From assembly GCF_036345175.1 (NCBI RefSeq), contig NZ_CP107780.1:2976001-3040000 (forward strand): 64,000 bases of DNA, given 5' to 3'. Numbering within the stretch: position 1 is the stretch's first letter; every line of letters starts with the position of its first letter. A model generated the notes under the pieces. It was given only the letters and a program-made list of their open reading frames with translations, searched no databases and was not told where the DNA came from. The position numbers and the translations under genes were made by a program. Positions 1 through 8,470 of the stretch are shown in pieces. Origin of the DNA: Streptomyces sp. NBC_00576. GTDB taxonomy: Bacteria > Actinomycetota > Actinomycetes > Streptomycetales > Streptomycetaceae.

Positions 1-2
1 GC

Positions 3-851
3 GAGAGGATCCGCTCCTGGCTGACCGGGCTCGCGGCCGGTGATCCGGAGCGGCTGGCCGCGTTCCTGTCGGTTCACCACCTGGGTGTCAAGTCGCTGGC
101 CAGGCACGACAGGGAGATGTTGCGCACGATGCTGCCGTGGCTCCCCTTCGAGACGACCGACGGGCAGCTGTCCCTGGAGGAGTTCGCACAGCGCCACCCG
201 GTGGTGCACTTCACGCGCACCGTCGAGGAGTACCGGCAGGTCGCGCCGATCGCGTCCGCGCAGGGCGTCGGCGTCGTCAACGGCGGCTACACGTACGACA
301 GTGAGCTGATCGAGGCGCTGCCGTCGGTACGCCCGGGAACCGTGGTCGCCGAGCTGGACGCGGACACCGTGACCGCGCACCTGGACACGGTCGACCCGGC
401 CGAGGAGCTGGCCCTGTCGGCCTTCCTGGGGGCCGCGCGCGTCAGACTCGACCCCCTCGGGTGCGATGTCGTCCTGCGCGCCTTCCACCCGCTGTCCGTG
501 CCCGCGCTGCATCTGGACGACCGGGCGGCCCGGCACGAGCAGGCGCGCGCCGAGGCCGCGGAGCAGGCCGACGACCTGTGGGCCGGCATCCTCGGCTCGC
601 TGCGGGGCAGCGCCCCGCGCGCGCGGCTGGTGCTCAACCATCTCAACCCGCTGATCCGGAGGATCAGTTCCCTGGACGACCCGGAACTGATCGGCACCGC
701 CACGGAGTCCTTGTACGGGCAGGCCCTGCTCATGGCGCAGCGCCCGCTGCGGCCCGCGGACTCCGCGCTGCTGAACCGTGCGTTCATCGGCCTCCTGGAG
801 TGGGCCACCCACAGCGATCCCACGGAGCCCACGGAGGACGGCCGGCGATGA
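3..851 (+). CDS. HSP90-family chaperone, C-terminal part (5' end outside window)
   Basis: The reading frame is open from the window edge to TGA at 849-851 and gives 282 residues, so the N-terminal ATPase domain lies upstream of the window. The visible part has the layout of the HSP90 middle and C-terminal domains. A stretch near residues 200-220 (LVLNHLNPLIRRI) resembles the family's LxxNxxHPLI region. The protein ends in GRR and lacks the eukaryotic EEVD tail. The last bases overlap the next gene as ATGA, so the TPR protein is translated by coupling. Bacterial HSP90 proteins of this divergent type usually have about 600 residues. The family call is fairly secure. The client and the ATPase state cannot be judged from this fragment. 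Confidence 0.75.
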   Translation, partial: ERIRSWLTGLAAGDPERLAAFLSVHHLGVKSLARHDREMLRTMLPWLPFETTDGQLSLEEFAQRHPVVHFTRTVEEYRQVAPIASAQGVGVVNGGYTYDSELIEALPSVRPGTVVAELDADTVTAHLDTVDPAEELALSAFLGAARVRLDPLGCDVVLRAFHPLSVPALHLDDRAARHEQARAEAAEQADDLWAGILGSLRGSAPRARLVLNHLNPLIRRISSLDDPELIGTATESLYGQALLMAQRPLRPADSALLNRAFIGLLEWATHSDPTEPTEDGRR

Positions 852-3796
852 GCGAGATCAAGGACTTCGACGCCCTCCGGGAGGCCATGGCGCTGAACGC
901 GGAGCAGCCCGAGGGACCGGCCCGCAACGCGCGCGCGGAGCAGCTGCTGGCCGAGGCCGAGAAGCTGAACATCCCGCTCGCCGTGATCGAGGCGCTCGGA
1001 CACCAGCTGAAGGCCTACAACTACAGCTCCGAGAAGGACCGGATGTTCGTCCCCTTCGCGCGTCTGCTGCGCATGTGGGACGAGCGGCCCGAGGACTTCG
1101 ACGAGTACGAGGTCCACACGCTGCACTGGGTCTTCAAGTGGATGACCACGGGCATGCTGGACCAGCCGCACATCCCGCTGGCCTCCATCGAGAAGTGGCT
1201 CGGCGAGATGGAGCACCGCTACCGGCTCGCCGGGCACTCCGAACGGGCCGTGCGCGGTGCCGAGTTCAGTGTGGCCGCGCATGTCGGCGACCTGGCGCGG
1301 GCCGAACGGGCGTACGCCGCCTGGCTGGCCGCCGACCGCGACAGCATGGCCGACTGCCACGCCTGCGAACTGCACAGCCAGGGCTGGTGGCAGGCCGAAC
1401 GGGGCGCGGACGCCGAGGCCATCGACCTGTGGCGGCCGGTCCTGGAGGGCGAGTTCACGTGCGCCCACGAACCGCACACCGTCCTGGCGTCCTCCCTGGG
1501 CCCGCTGCTGCGCCTGGGCCGCCTGGACGAGGCCCGCGCGCATCACCTGCGGGGCTTCCGGCTGGTGCGGCCCATGGAGAGCATGCGGGGCGCGTACGCG
1601 GACCACGTCGAGTTCTGCGCGCTGACCGGTAACGAGGCGCGCGGCCTGGAACTGCTCGCGGAACGCCCCGCGTACTTCACGGACTCCGGGCAGCCGCGCA
1701 GCCAGATGGACTTCCTGGCCGCGGTGACCCTCCTCATGGGCCGGCTCACCGGCCTGGGAATGGGCGCCCAGTCGGTGCCCGGACCGGCCGGGCGCGACTG
1801 GACCGCCCGCGAACTCGCCGTCCACGCGCGCGAGGAGGCCCTTTCCCTGTCCGCGCGCTTCGACCTGCGCAACGGCACGTCGTACGTCGGCGACGACGTC
1901 CGTGCGCGCATGGACCAGGCTCCCCTGGTGGACCGGCTTCCGCTGGGCGTGCGGGCGGCGAGGGGCATCCCCGCGCCCCGCAGGGCGCCCGTGGAGTCCA
2001 TGGTGACCGCGACGTCCATGGACTCCCCGGACCAGCAGACCGACGCCCCGGGCGACCTGCCCGCGCTGCTCGCCGACGCGCGCCGGATGTCGGACGCGCT
2101 GCTTCCGCACGCGATGGAGGCGTGGGCAGCCGTCTGGCGGGCCGCCGAGGACGTCGAGCTACCGGCGGCCGACCGGGCGGAGATCGTCGACCACAGGGCC
2201 ATGGAGGGCGGTCCTGAGGGCATCGCACTCTTCGAGCGGGCCGCCGAGCTGTACGCCGAGGCCGGCGACCCCGGCGAGGCTCTGGCCGCCCGCGCCCGCG
2301 CCGCGTACGCACGCGCCCTGGAGGGCGACGTCGACGCGGCCCTGACGGCCGTTTCCGAGCCGTACGAGGAGGTCCTCGCGCTCTACTCCGACGAGGGCAC
2401 CGGCGTACGGCAGGCCGCGGCCGTCCTGATGGGACGCGCCCGCATCCTCATGCGGCAGGTCGAGGAGACCGGAACCGACCAGTCCCTGGCCGCCGCCGAG
2501 AACGCCGTACGGGAGCTGCTGGCGTTCGTCGACGGGCACGCCGGGGACGATGTGCGGCTCGCCTCACGCGGCGCGGAGGCCCAGGCCATGCTCGGGGAAC
2601 TGGCGACGCGCACCGGCGATCTGGCGAGGGCCGCGGAGCTCTTCGCCCGGTCCACGGAGGCGTTCGTCGCGGCGGGGCTGCCGTGGTTCGCGGTGGAGTA
2701 CGAGGCCCGGCTGGCCGGACTCGCCCACCATCTGGGCGACGTCGCCGGGGCCGAGCGGGCGCTGCGGGGAGCCCTGGAACACGGCGGGGCGTATCTGGAG
2801 GCGGCGGGCCAGGCCCAGCTGAACCTGCAGCTCGCCGAGATCCTCGGGGCGCGCGACGAGGTCACCGAGGCCGCGGACCGCGCCCTGGATGCCGCGCACT
2901 GGGCCGACGAGGCGGGCGAGGGCCCGACCCTGGGCGCCTGGGCCCGGCATCTGCTCGGCGGTTTCCTGCTGCGGCAGGGCCGGTGGGCGGAGGCGGCCGA
3001 GGTACTGGAGTCGGCGCTGCCCGACCTCGGCACCGAGACGCACGGCGACGGCGCGGTCGTACAGACGCTGTGGTGGCTCGGCGACTGTCTGGGCGAGCTG
3101 GGCGAGCACCGTGAGTCCGCCGAACGCCGGCTGAAGGCCGCGGAGATCGCCCGGCACTGGCCCGAGCAGCAGGACCACGCGACCCTCGCCCACCTCGCCG
3201 CCGAGTCCCTCGGCCTCGCCGGGCTGCCCGCCGAGGCCGACCAGGCCTACGAACGCGCCGGCGATCTGTGGGACTCGCTCGGAAACGTGCACGGCCTGGT
3301 GCGAGCCCTGCGCGCCCGCGCGTGGCTCGCGCTGCGCACGGAGGCGGGCCTCGACGGGGCCCGACGACGGATGGGGGACGCGGTCCGCGAGTGCGCGCAG
3401 GCCCTTTCCGAGGCGGAGGACCTGGAGTCCCGCGAGCAGCTCGGCGCCGAACTCGCCCACACCCACCGCCAGTTCGGCGACCTGTTGGCCCGCTCGGCCG
3501 CCGAGGACGCCGAGGACGGCGCGATCGAGGCCGCGTTCGAGGCGGCGCTGGCCCAGATGACGAAGGCGATCGCCGTGTTCTCCTCCCTCGGCGAGGAGGG
3601 CCTCCACGGCCGCACCGGCGCCGAACTGGCCGCGGGCTGGCTGGAGGCGGACCTGAGCCGCCCGTCGGAGGCGGCGGCACGCGCGCGCGGGGTGCTGATC
3701 GCGTACGAGGCCTTCGACGACTCCGACGAGGAGGCGGGCGCCCGGCGAGCCGAGGCGGAACAGATGCTGCAACTCATGGAGGAGCAGGAGGCGTAA
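848..3796 (+). CDS. large tetratricopeptide-repeat protein coupled to HSP90 gene
   Basis: This 982-residue protein starts with ATG overlapping the HSP90 stop codon (ATGA). It is cytoplasmic, with no signal peptide or membrane segment, and is almost wholly alpha-helical. Repeating patterns of the form A-x-A-x-x-L-x-x-A-L/G, such as GDLARAERAYAAWL near residue 150 and the regions around 440-700, fit TPR units. The N-terminal 350 residues and the C-terminal 600 residues look like two TPR superhelices joined by a proline/aspartate-rich linker near residue 400. The C terminus is acidic (EEQEA). No catalytic motif is seen. The tight coupling suggests it works with the HSP90 protein, perhaps as a co-chaperone or client adaptor; that is inference. 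Confidence 0.8.
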   Translation: MSEIKDFDALREAMALNAEQPEGPARNARAEQLLAEAEKLNIPLAVIEALGHQLKAYNYSSEKDRMFVPFARLLRMWDERPEDFDEYEVHTLHWVFKWMTTGMLDQPHIPLASIEKWLGEMEHRYRLAGHSERAVRGAEFSVAAHVGDLARAERAYAAWLAADRDSMADCHACELHSQGWWQAERGADAEAIDLWRPVLEGEFTCAHEPHTVLASSLGPLLRLGRLDEARAHHLRGFRLVRPMESMRGAYADHVEFCALTGNEARGLELLAERPAYFTDSGQPRSQMDFLAAVTLLMGRLTGLGMGAQSVPGPAGRDWTARELAVHAREEALSLSARFDLRNGTSYVGDDVRARMDQAPLVDRLPLGVRAARGIPAPRRAPVESMVTATSMDSPDQQTDAPGDLPALLADARRMSDALLPHAMEAWAAVWRAAEDVELPAADRAEIVDHRAMEGGPEGIALFERAAELYAEAGDPGEALAARARAAYARALEGDVDAALTAVSEPYEEVLALYSDEGTGVRQAAAVLMGRARILMRQVEETGTDQSLAAAENAVRELLAFVDGHAGDDVRLASRGAEAQAMLGELATRTGDLARAAELFARSTEAFVAAGLPWFAVEYEARLAGLAHHLGDVAGAERALRGALEHGGAYLEAAGQAQLNLQLAEILGARDEVTEAADRALDAAHWADEAGEGPTLGAWARHLLGGFLLRQGRWAEAAEVLESALPDLGTETHGDGAVVQTLWWLGDCLGELGEHRESAERRLKAAEIARHWPEQQDHATLAHLAAESLGLAGLPAEADQAYERAGDLWDSLGNVHGLVRALRARAWLALRTEAGLDGARRRMGDAVRECAQALSEAEDLESREQLGAELAHTHRQFGDLLARSAAEDAEDGAIEAAFEAALAQMTKAIAVFSSLGEEGLHGRTGAELAAGWLEADLSRPSEAAARARGVLIAYEAFDDSDEEAGARRAEAEQMLQLMEEQEA

Positions 3797-3797
3797 T

Positions 3798-3915
3798 CAG
3801 CCCGTCCGGCATCTCCAGCCCGTCCGGCGTTTGAGGACAAGGCCCGTTCAGGGCCGTAGCGGGGGTCTGGGGGCGGCAGCCCCCAGGGATGGGACGGGTA
3901 GGGGCGGCGGGGGCG
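3798..3915 (+). repeat. intergenic repeat family A, copy 1
   Basis: The sequence starts with two tandem CCCGTCCGGC units, then TTTGAGGAC, an inverted repeat around GGCCCGTTCAGGGCC, and ends in GGGGGCGGCAGCCCCC. Related copies lie at 39049-39140 (opposite strand) and 61800-61905. It sits directly after the TPR gene and before the convergent DAK2 gene, so it may serve as a terminator or RNA-folding element. No coding capacity. Confidence 0.75.
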
Positions 3916-3939
3916 AAACCCTCCTGCGCGCACCCTCCC

Positions 3940-5664
3940 TCACTCCACCCCGATGAGCAGCAACGCCCCCTGCCGTCCCCCCCGGTACACCACGGTGTCG
4001 ACGGCGAGGTATCCCTCACGGACCCGTGCTTCAAGGTGCCCGGCGATCGACTGGGGCGCCTCGTCGCCGAGGACGAGGGTGACCATCTCGCCGCCCGCCT
4101 GGAGCATGCGGTCGATGACGGCCTCCGCGGTGGCCGTGACGTCGGACCCGATCACGGCGACGTCGCCGTCGATGAGGCCGAGGACGTCACCGGTCTGGCA
4201 GATGCCGGCCATCGTCCAGGACTGGCGTTCCGCGACGGCGAGTTCGGCGTAGCGGGTCGCGCCGGCCGCGGAGGTCATCGCGACGACGTCCTCGTCGAAC
4301 CGGCGTTCCGGTTCGTGCACGGCGAGCGCGGCGATGCCCTGGACCGCCGACCGGGTCGGGATCAGGGCCACCCGGATGCCCTCCGAGCGGGCCTGTTCGG
4401 CCGCCGCGGCGGCGGTGTGGCGCAGGTCGGCGTCGTTGGGCAGCAGCACGACCTCGCGCGCGTGGGCCCGTCGTACGGCCTCGACGAGCTCCCCGCTCAC
4501 GGGTGGCTCCCCGGGCCGCGCGAGCACGGTGGTGGCGCCGGCCGCGCCGTAAAGCCCGGCCAGGCCCTCCCCGGGCACGACGGCCACGACGGCCCGCTGC
4601 ACCCGCTCCCGGGGCGGACGTCCGGCGCCGCCGGTGTGCACGTCGCCGACCCCGAAGTGCGTGATCCGGATCCGGTACGGCCGCCCTGCCTCGACGCCCG
4701 CCTCCACGGCGGCGCCGGCGTCGTCGACGTGGACGTGCACGTTCCACAGCCCGTCGCCCCCGACCACGACGAGCGAGTCCCCGAGCCCGTCGAGCCGCTC
4801 CCGGAGCCGCGCGACAGCCGCGTCCTCGGCCTCCAGGAGGTAGATGACCTCGAAGGCGGGCCCGGAGGCGGCGTCCGCACACTCGTCCGGGCCGTCGAGA
4901 CCGGGCGCCGGCACCTCAGCTACCTCGGACCGAATCGGCACGCGCACGCGTGCCGCCCCCGCGGCCCCCGGCACGCCACCCCCCGGCGCCTCCCCCCTGA
5001 AGGTCTCCACCAGCGCCCCGAGCACCGTCACCAGTCCCCGCCCGCCCGCGTCGACGACGCCCGCGCGCCCCAGGACGGCCAGTTGGCCCGGGGTGGCGGC
5101 CAACGCGGCCGAGGCACCCTCGTAGGCGGCTCTGGCCACCGTCCCACAGTCGCCCTCCGCCTCTGTCGCGGCGTCGGCGGCGGCCGAGGCCACAGTGAGG
5201 ACCGTGCCCTCGACCGGGTGGGCCACGGCCTGCCGGGCGGCGTCGGCCGCGTGCCGCAGGGCCAGGCACAGGCCGGGGCCGTCGATGTGGGCGCTTTCGC
5301 CGTCCGCGTCGGCGGCCAGCACCTGGGCCATGCCGCGCAGCAGCTGCGCCATGATCGTGCCGGAGTTGCCGCGGGCCCCTATCAGCGCTCCGTGGGCCAT
5401 CGCCCGGGCCGCGTCGGCCAGCGTCGGAGCCCCGGCCGTACCGGCCGGTCCCGTCCCGGTCTCGTGTCCGGCGAAGGCCGCCTCGACCGCCGCGCACGCC
5501 GATTCCAGCGTCAGATAGAGGTTGGTTCCGGTGTCCCCGTCGGCGACCGGGTAGACATTGATCGCGTCGATCTCCTCGCGCGCCCGCCCCAGGGCGGCCA
5601 GCGCGAGTCCGCACCAGGTGCGTACCGCGAGAGCATCGAAGAATGTCTGCGGCACCTGCGGCAC
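3940..5664 (-). CDS. DAK2 (DhaL/FakA-like) kinase-domain protein
   Basis: The protein has 574 residues. The N-terminal DhaL/DAK2 domain shows the metal- and nucleotide-binding motif NVYPVADGDTGTN at residues 36-48 and a later GARGNSGTIMAQLLRG. The C-terminal half fits the YloV/FakA type. FakA phosphorylates fatty acids bound to FakB (DegV) proteins; no DegV gene is seen here. The start is a GTG at 5662-5664 with AAGGAGG five bases upstream, preferred over a GTG at 5719-5721 that lacks such a site. It is divergent from rpmB, the usual actinobacterial neighbour. The biochemical substrate is inferred from the family only. Confidence 0.85.
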   Translation of the reverse strand: MPQVPQTFFDALAVRTWCGLALAALGRAREEIDAINVYPVADGDTGTNLYLTLESACAAVEAAFAGHETGTGPAGTAGAPTLADAARAMAHGALIGARGNSGTIMAQLLRGMAQVLAADADGESAHIDGPGLCLALRHAADAARQAVAHPVEGTVLTVASAAADAATEAEGDCGTVARAAYEGASAALAATPGQLAVLGRAGVVDAGGRGLVTVLGALVETFRGEAPGGGVPGAAGAARVRVPIRSEVAEVPAPGLDGPDECADAASGPAFEVIYLLEAEDAAVARLRERLDGLGDSLVVVGGDGLWNVHVHVDDAGAAVEAGVEAGRPYRIRITHFGVGDVHTGGAGRPPRERVQRAVVAVVPGEGLAGLYGAAGATTVLARPGEPPVSGELVEAVRRAHAREVVLLPNDADLRHTAAAAAEQARSEGIRVALIPTRSAVQGIAALAVHEPERRFDEDVVAMTSAAGATRYAELAVAERQSWTMAGICQTGDVLGLIDGDVAVIGSDVTATAEAVIDRMLQAGGEMVTLVLGDEAPQSIAGHLEARVREGYLAVDTVVYRGGRQGALLLIGVE

Positions 5665-5895
5665 CTGCGCCTCCTTGAGCTGCTGGACGTGGCACGCAGC
5701 GTAGACCCCGGGATGGATCACGGGTGAATGGCGGGTGGCCCGGGGCCGGGAGCGAGGCCCTGATCAGCCATGGTAGTTTCGTTGTACTGGCGCAGTCGTT
5801 GTATGCTGCTCCGGTTGCCCGATCGAGACGACCATCCAAGATGGCCTTCTACATCGGGCCTTCCTCCTGGCAGCGCCACTCAGATCCTACGATCC

Positions 5896-5917
5896 TGATC
5901 CCGGCATGCCGGGATCA
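5896..5917. promoter_or_regulatory. perfect 22-bp palindrome between DAK2 gene and rpmB
   Basis: The two halves TGATCCCGGCA and TGCCGGGATCA are exact reverse complements with no spacer. The site ends 35 bases before the rpmB start and lies between two divergent genes, so it could be a protein-binding operator or a cruciform/RNA hairpin in the rpmB leader. No binding protein is known to me. Confidence 0.6.
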
Positions 5918-5952
5918 ACCCGTAAGAGCATCTGAAGTCTTTGGAGTGACCC

Positions 5953-6138
5953 GTGGCTGCCAACTGCGACGTCTGCGGCAAGGGGCCGGGCTTCGGCAAC
6001 AGCATCTCCCACTCGCACCGCCGTACACCCCGTCGCTGGAACCCGAACATCCAGCGCGTACGTACCGTGGTCAGTGGGACGCCGAAGCGCGTGAACGCTT
6101 GCACCTCGTGCATCAAGGCCGGCAAGGTCTCGCGCTGA
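5953..6138 (+). CDS. rpmB: 50S ribosomal protein L28, zinc-binding (C+) form
   Basis: This 61-residue protein matches L28 over its full length. It carries the hallmark HSHRRTPRRWNPN region (residues 20-32) followed by basic segments. It is a large-subunit protein. Two CxxC pairs, CDVC at residues 5-8 and CTSC near residue 50, show the zinc-ribbon (C+) form. Streptomyces usually also has a cysteine-free paralogue used under zinc shortage. The start is GTG with GGAG seven bases upstream. A strong intrinsic terminator follows about 40 bases after the stop. A perfect 22-bp palindrome lies just upstream. Confidence 0.95.
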   Translation: MAANCDVCGKGPGFGNSISHSHRRTPRRWNPNIQRVRTVVSGTPKRVNACTSCIKAGKVSR

Positions 6139-6178
6139 CGATCTGCTAGCGCGCGGCCACTGCTGGTTCGCTGCTCAG

Positions 6179-6208
6179 AGCCGGTCCACCTCGGTGGACC
6201 GGCTTTTT
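6179..6208 (+). terminator. intrinsic terminator of rpmB
   Basis: A stem of AGCCGGTCCACC with GGTGGACCGGCT is followed by a run of five T. It lies 40 bases after the rpmB stop. Confidence 0.9.
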
Positions 6209-6244
6209 GCCGTGCCCGCACAGCGGCCCCCCATCCACAGTGGT

Positions 6245-7036
6245 CTACGCACGAAACCGCCATCCGTGATCCACCGGCCCGATCCCGCCCCCCAGCGCGA
6301 ACCCGGCCGCGATCGCCCCGGTGACGTACTCCTTCGCCGCCGCCACCGCCGCCGGCACCGACTCGCCCTTCGCCAGCCCCGACGCGATCGCCGACGCCAG
6401 CGTGCACCCCGTGCCGTGCGTATGCCGGTTGTCGTGGCGCGGGGCGCGCAGCCAGTGCTCCTCGGTCCCGTCCGTGAGCAGGTCCACGGCGTCGCCCGGC
6501 AGATGCCCGCCCTTGATCAGCGCCCACTTCGGCCCGTACGCCAGCACGGCCGCCGCGGCTTCGCGCAAATCTTCTTCCGACTCGACCCGTACGCCCGTGA
6601 GCTGGGCCACCTCGTCGAGGTTCGGGGTCGCCACGGTCGCCACCGGGAGTAGCTTCGTGCGTACGGAATCCAGTGCGGACGCGGCCAGCAGCGGGTCCCC
6701 GTGCTTGGAGACGCCCACCGGATCGACGACCGTCGGCACGTCCGTCGCCGCGATCAACTCGGCGACCGCCTCGACCAGTTCGGCCGAGGCGAGCATCCCG
6801 GTCTTCACCGCCTGTACGCCGATGTCGTCGACGACGCTGCGGTACTGGGCCCGCACCGCCTCCACCGACAGTTCCCAAGCTCCCTGTACGCCGAGGGAGT
6901 TCTGCGCCGTGACCGCCGTGAGCACGCTCATGCCGTGCACGCCGAGCGCCAGCATCGTCTTCAGGTCGGCCTGGATCCCGGCGCCGCCGCCGGAGTCGGA
7001 GCCCGCGACCGTGAGGACCCGCGGGAGCGCGGTCAC
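6245..7036 (-). CDS. thiD: hydroxymethylpyrimidine (phosphate) kinase
   Basis: The protein has 263 residues, normal for ThiD, which phosphorylates HMP and HMP-phosphate to HMP-PP for thiamine synthesis. The N terminus TVAGSDSGGGAGIQADLKT is the ribokinase-fold substrate loop. KTGM occurs near residue 75 and HGTGCTLASAIASG near residue 215 carries the anion hole and catalytic region (the Cys of GTGC included). The start is a GTG whose last bases overlap the thiL stop as GTGA, so thiL and thiD are translationally coupled in one operon. Confidence 0.95.
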   Translation of the reverse strand: MTALPRVLTVAGSDSGGGAGIQADLKTMLALGVHGMSVLTAVTAQNSLGVQGAWELSVEAVRAQYRSVVDDIGVQAVKTGMLASAELVEAVAELIAATDVPTVVDPVGVSKHGDPLLAASALDSVRTKLLPVATVATPNLDEVAQLTGVRVESEEDLREAAAAVLAYGPKWALIKGGHLPGDAVDLLTDGTEEHWLRAPRHDNRHTHGTGCTLASAIASGLAKGESVPAAVAAAKEYVTGAIAAGFALGGGIGPVDHGWRFRA

Positions 7037-7998
7037 GACTCGATGTCCGCGAAGTGGTCCCAGCCGCCGTTGCTGGTCCACGGTGCCCCGTCGACCGTCA
7101 CCTGGGGCAGGGCCGACGGGTTGAGGACCTCGCCGATCACCTTCCAGCGGGCGGGCAGCTTCACGTCCGGCGGGAACGTCGCCACGATCGCGTGGTCCTC
7201 GCCCCCGGTGAGCACCCACTGCATGGGGTCGACGCCGACGGCCTGCCCGATGTCGTTCATCTGGGTGGGGATGTCGATCGCGCCCGACCGGATGTCGATA
7301 CGGACCTTGCTGGCCTCCGCGATGTGCCCGAGGTCGGCGATCAGCCCGTCGCTCACGTCGCACATCGCGGTCGCGCCGAGGCCGGCCGCCGCAGGGCCCG
7401 CGTGATACGGAGGTTCCGGTCTGCGGTGGGCCTCGACGAAGGCGCGCGGCGAGCGGAAACCGCGCGAGAGCACCGCGTGCCCAGCCGCCGACCAACCCAG
7501 CCAGCCGGTCACGGCGACGACGTCACCGGGCCTGGCGCCGCCCCGGATGACGGGCTCGTGGTTGCGCAGATCGCCGAGCGCGGTGATCGAGACGACGATC
7601 GTGTCCCCCCGTACGACGTCACCGCCGACCACGGCGGCACCCGCGACCTGGGCCTCGTCCCGCAGGCCGTCCATCAGTTCGACGGGCCAGGTGACCGGGA
7701 GTTCGGCGGGGACGACCAGCCCGAGCAGCAGCGCGGTCGGTACGGCGCCCATGGCGGCGATGTCCGCGAGGTTCTGCGCGGCTGCCTTGCGGCCCACGTC
7801 GTACGCGGTCGACCAGTCGCGGCGGAAGTGCCGCCCCTCCAGGAGGATGTCGGTGCTCGCCACGACCCTGCGGTCGGGCGCGGCGACCACGGCGGCGTCG
7901 TCGCCGGGGCCGACCCGGACCGCCGGGGTGGTGGTGAGCCGGGAGGTGAGCTCCCTGATGAGCCCGAACTCCCCCAGTTCGCCCACAGTGCCCTTCAT
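7033..7998 (-). CDS. thiL: thiamine-monophosphate kinase
   Basis: This 321-residue protein of the PurM/ThiL fold makes thiamine diphosphate from thiamine monophosphate and ATP. Visible family features are VGPGDDAAVV near residue 30, STDILLEGRHF near residue 48, KAAAQNLADIAAMGA near residue 72 and CDVSDGLIADLGHIA near residue 210, with aspartates that bind Mg-ATP. The ATG start has AGGGG about eleven bases upstream. It is the first gene of thiL-thiD. The head-to-head neighbour at 8217 is a small Lrp-type domain protein. Confidence 0.95.
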   Translation of the reverse strand: MKGTVGELGEFGLIRELTSRLTTTPAVRVGPGDDAAVVAAPDRRVVASTDILLEGRHFRRDWSTAYDVGRKAAAQNLADIAAMGAVPTALLLGLVVPAELPVTWPVELMDGLRDEAQVAGAAVVGGDVVRGDTIVVSITALGDLRNHEPVIRGGARPGDVVAVTGWLGWSAAGHAVLSRGFRSPRAFVEAHRRPEPPYHAGPAAAGLGATAMCDVSDGLIADLGHIAEASKVRIDIRSGAIDIPTQMNDIGQAVGVDPMQWVLTGGEDHAIVATFPPDVKLPARWKVIGEVLNPSALPQVTVDGAPWTSNGGWDHFADIES

Positions 7999-8216
7999 AG
8001 TCGTACGTCCCCTTCTGGTGCTGTCCCCGTTGCTGTCCTTGCCCGGTCGCGAGGCCCCGTCGGCCTCGGTACGGTCGAGGTGACCGTCAACCTGTGCTGC
8101 GTGTGCACCCCGGCGCGGGTGCTGCGGTCGCCGCGGGTCTCCCCGTGGCGCGCGGCGACGCGATACCGTGGCGTTCCTTTTCCCCACATGATCCTCGTGG
8201 CCGCCCTGGAGGTTCC

Positions 8217-8450
8217 GTGGTACAGGCGTACATCCTGATCCAGACGGAGGTCGGCAAAGCGTCGACCGTCGCCGAGACGATCAACAAGATCCCGGGGGTG
8301 ATCCAGGCCGAGGACGTGACAGGACCGTACGACGTGATTGTGCGCGCCCAGGCCGACACAGTGGACGACCTCGGCCGCATGGTGGTCGCCAAGGTCCAGC
8401 AAGTGGACGGCATCACCCGCACTCTGACCTGCCCGGTGGTGCACCTGTAG
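8217..8450 (+). CDS. stand-alone Lrp/AsnC ligand-binding (RAM) domain protein
   Basis: The 77-residue protein is the beta-alpha-beta-beta-alpha-beta effector domain of Lrp/AsnC regulators without the DNA-binding half. The pattern AYILIQTEVGK ... INKIPGVIQAEDVTGPYDVIV is typical. Such domains form ring oligomers that bind amino acids and may modulate full-length Lrp proteins. The start is GTG with GGAGG four bases upstream, a slightly short spacing. It is divergent from thiL; its stop lies just before the lipoprotein gene. The function is unassigned beyond the fold. Confidence 0.9.
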   Translation: MVQAYILIQTEVGKASTVAETINKIPGVIQAEDVTGPYDVIVRAQADTVDDLGRMVVAKVQQVDGITRTLTCPVVHL

Positions 8451-8470
8451 CCCCCGTCTACCCTGTGCCG

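Noticed and set aside
287..2110. A 607-residue minus-strand frame across the HSP90-TPR junction
   Set aside because: It crosses two well-supported plus-strand genes and shows no motif.
3889..5727. A 612-residue plus-strand frame opposite the DAK2 gene
   Set aside because: It has no ribosome-binding site and Gly/Arg-rich composition; the minus strand has clear DAK2 motifs.
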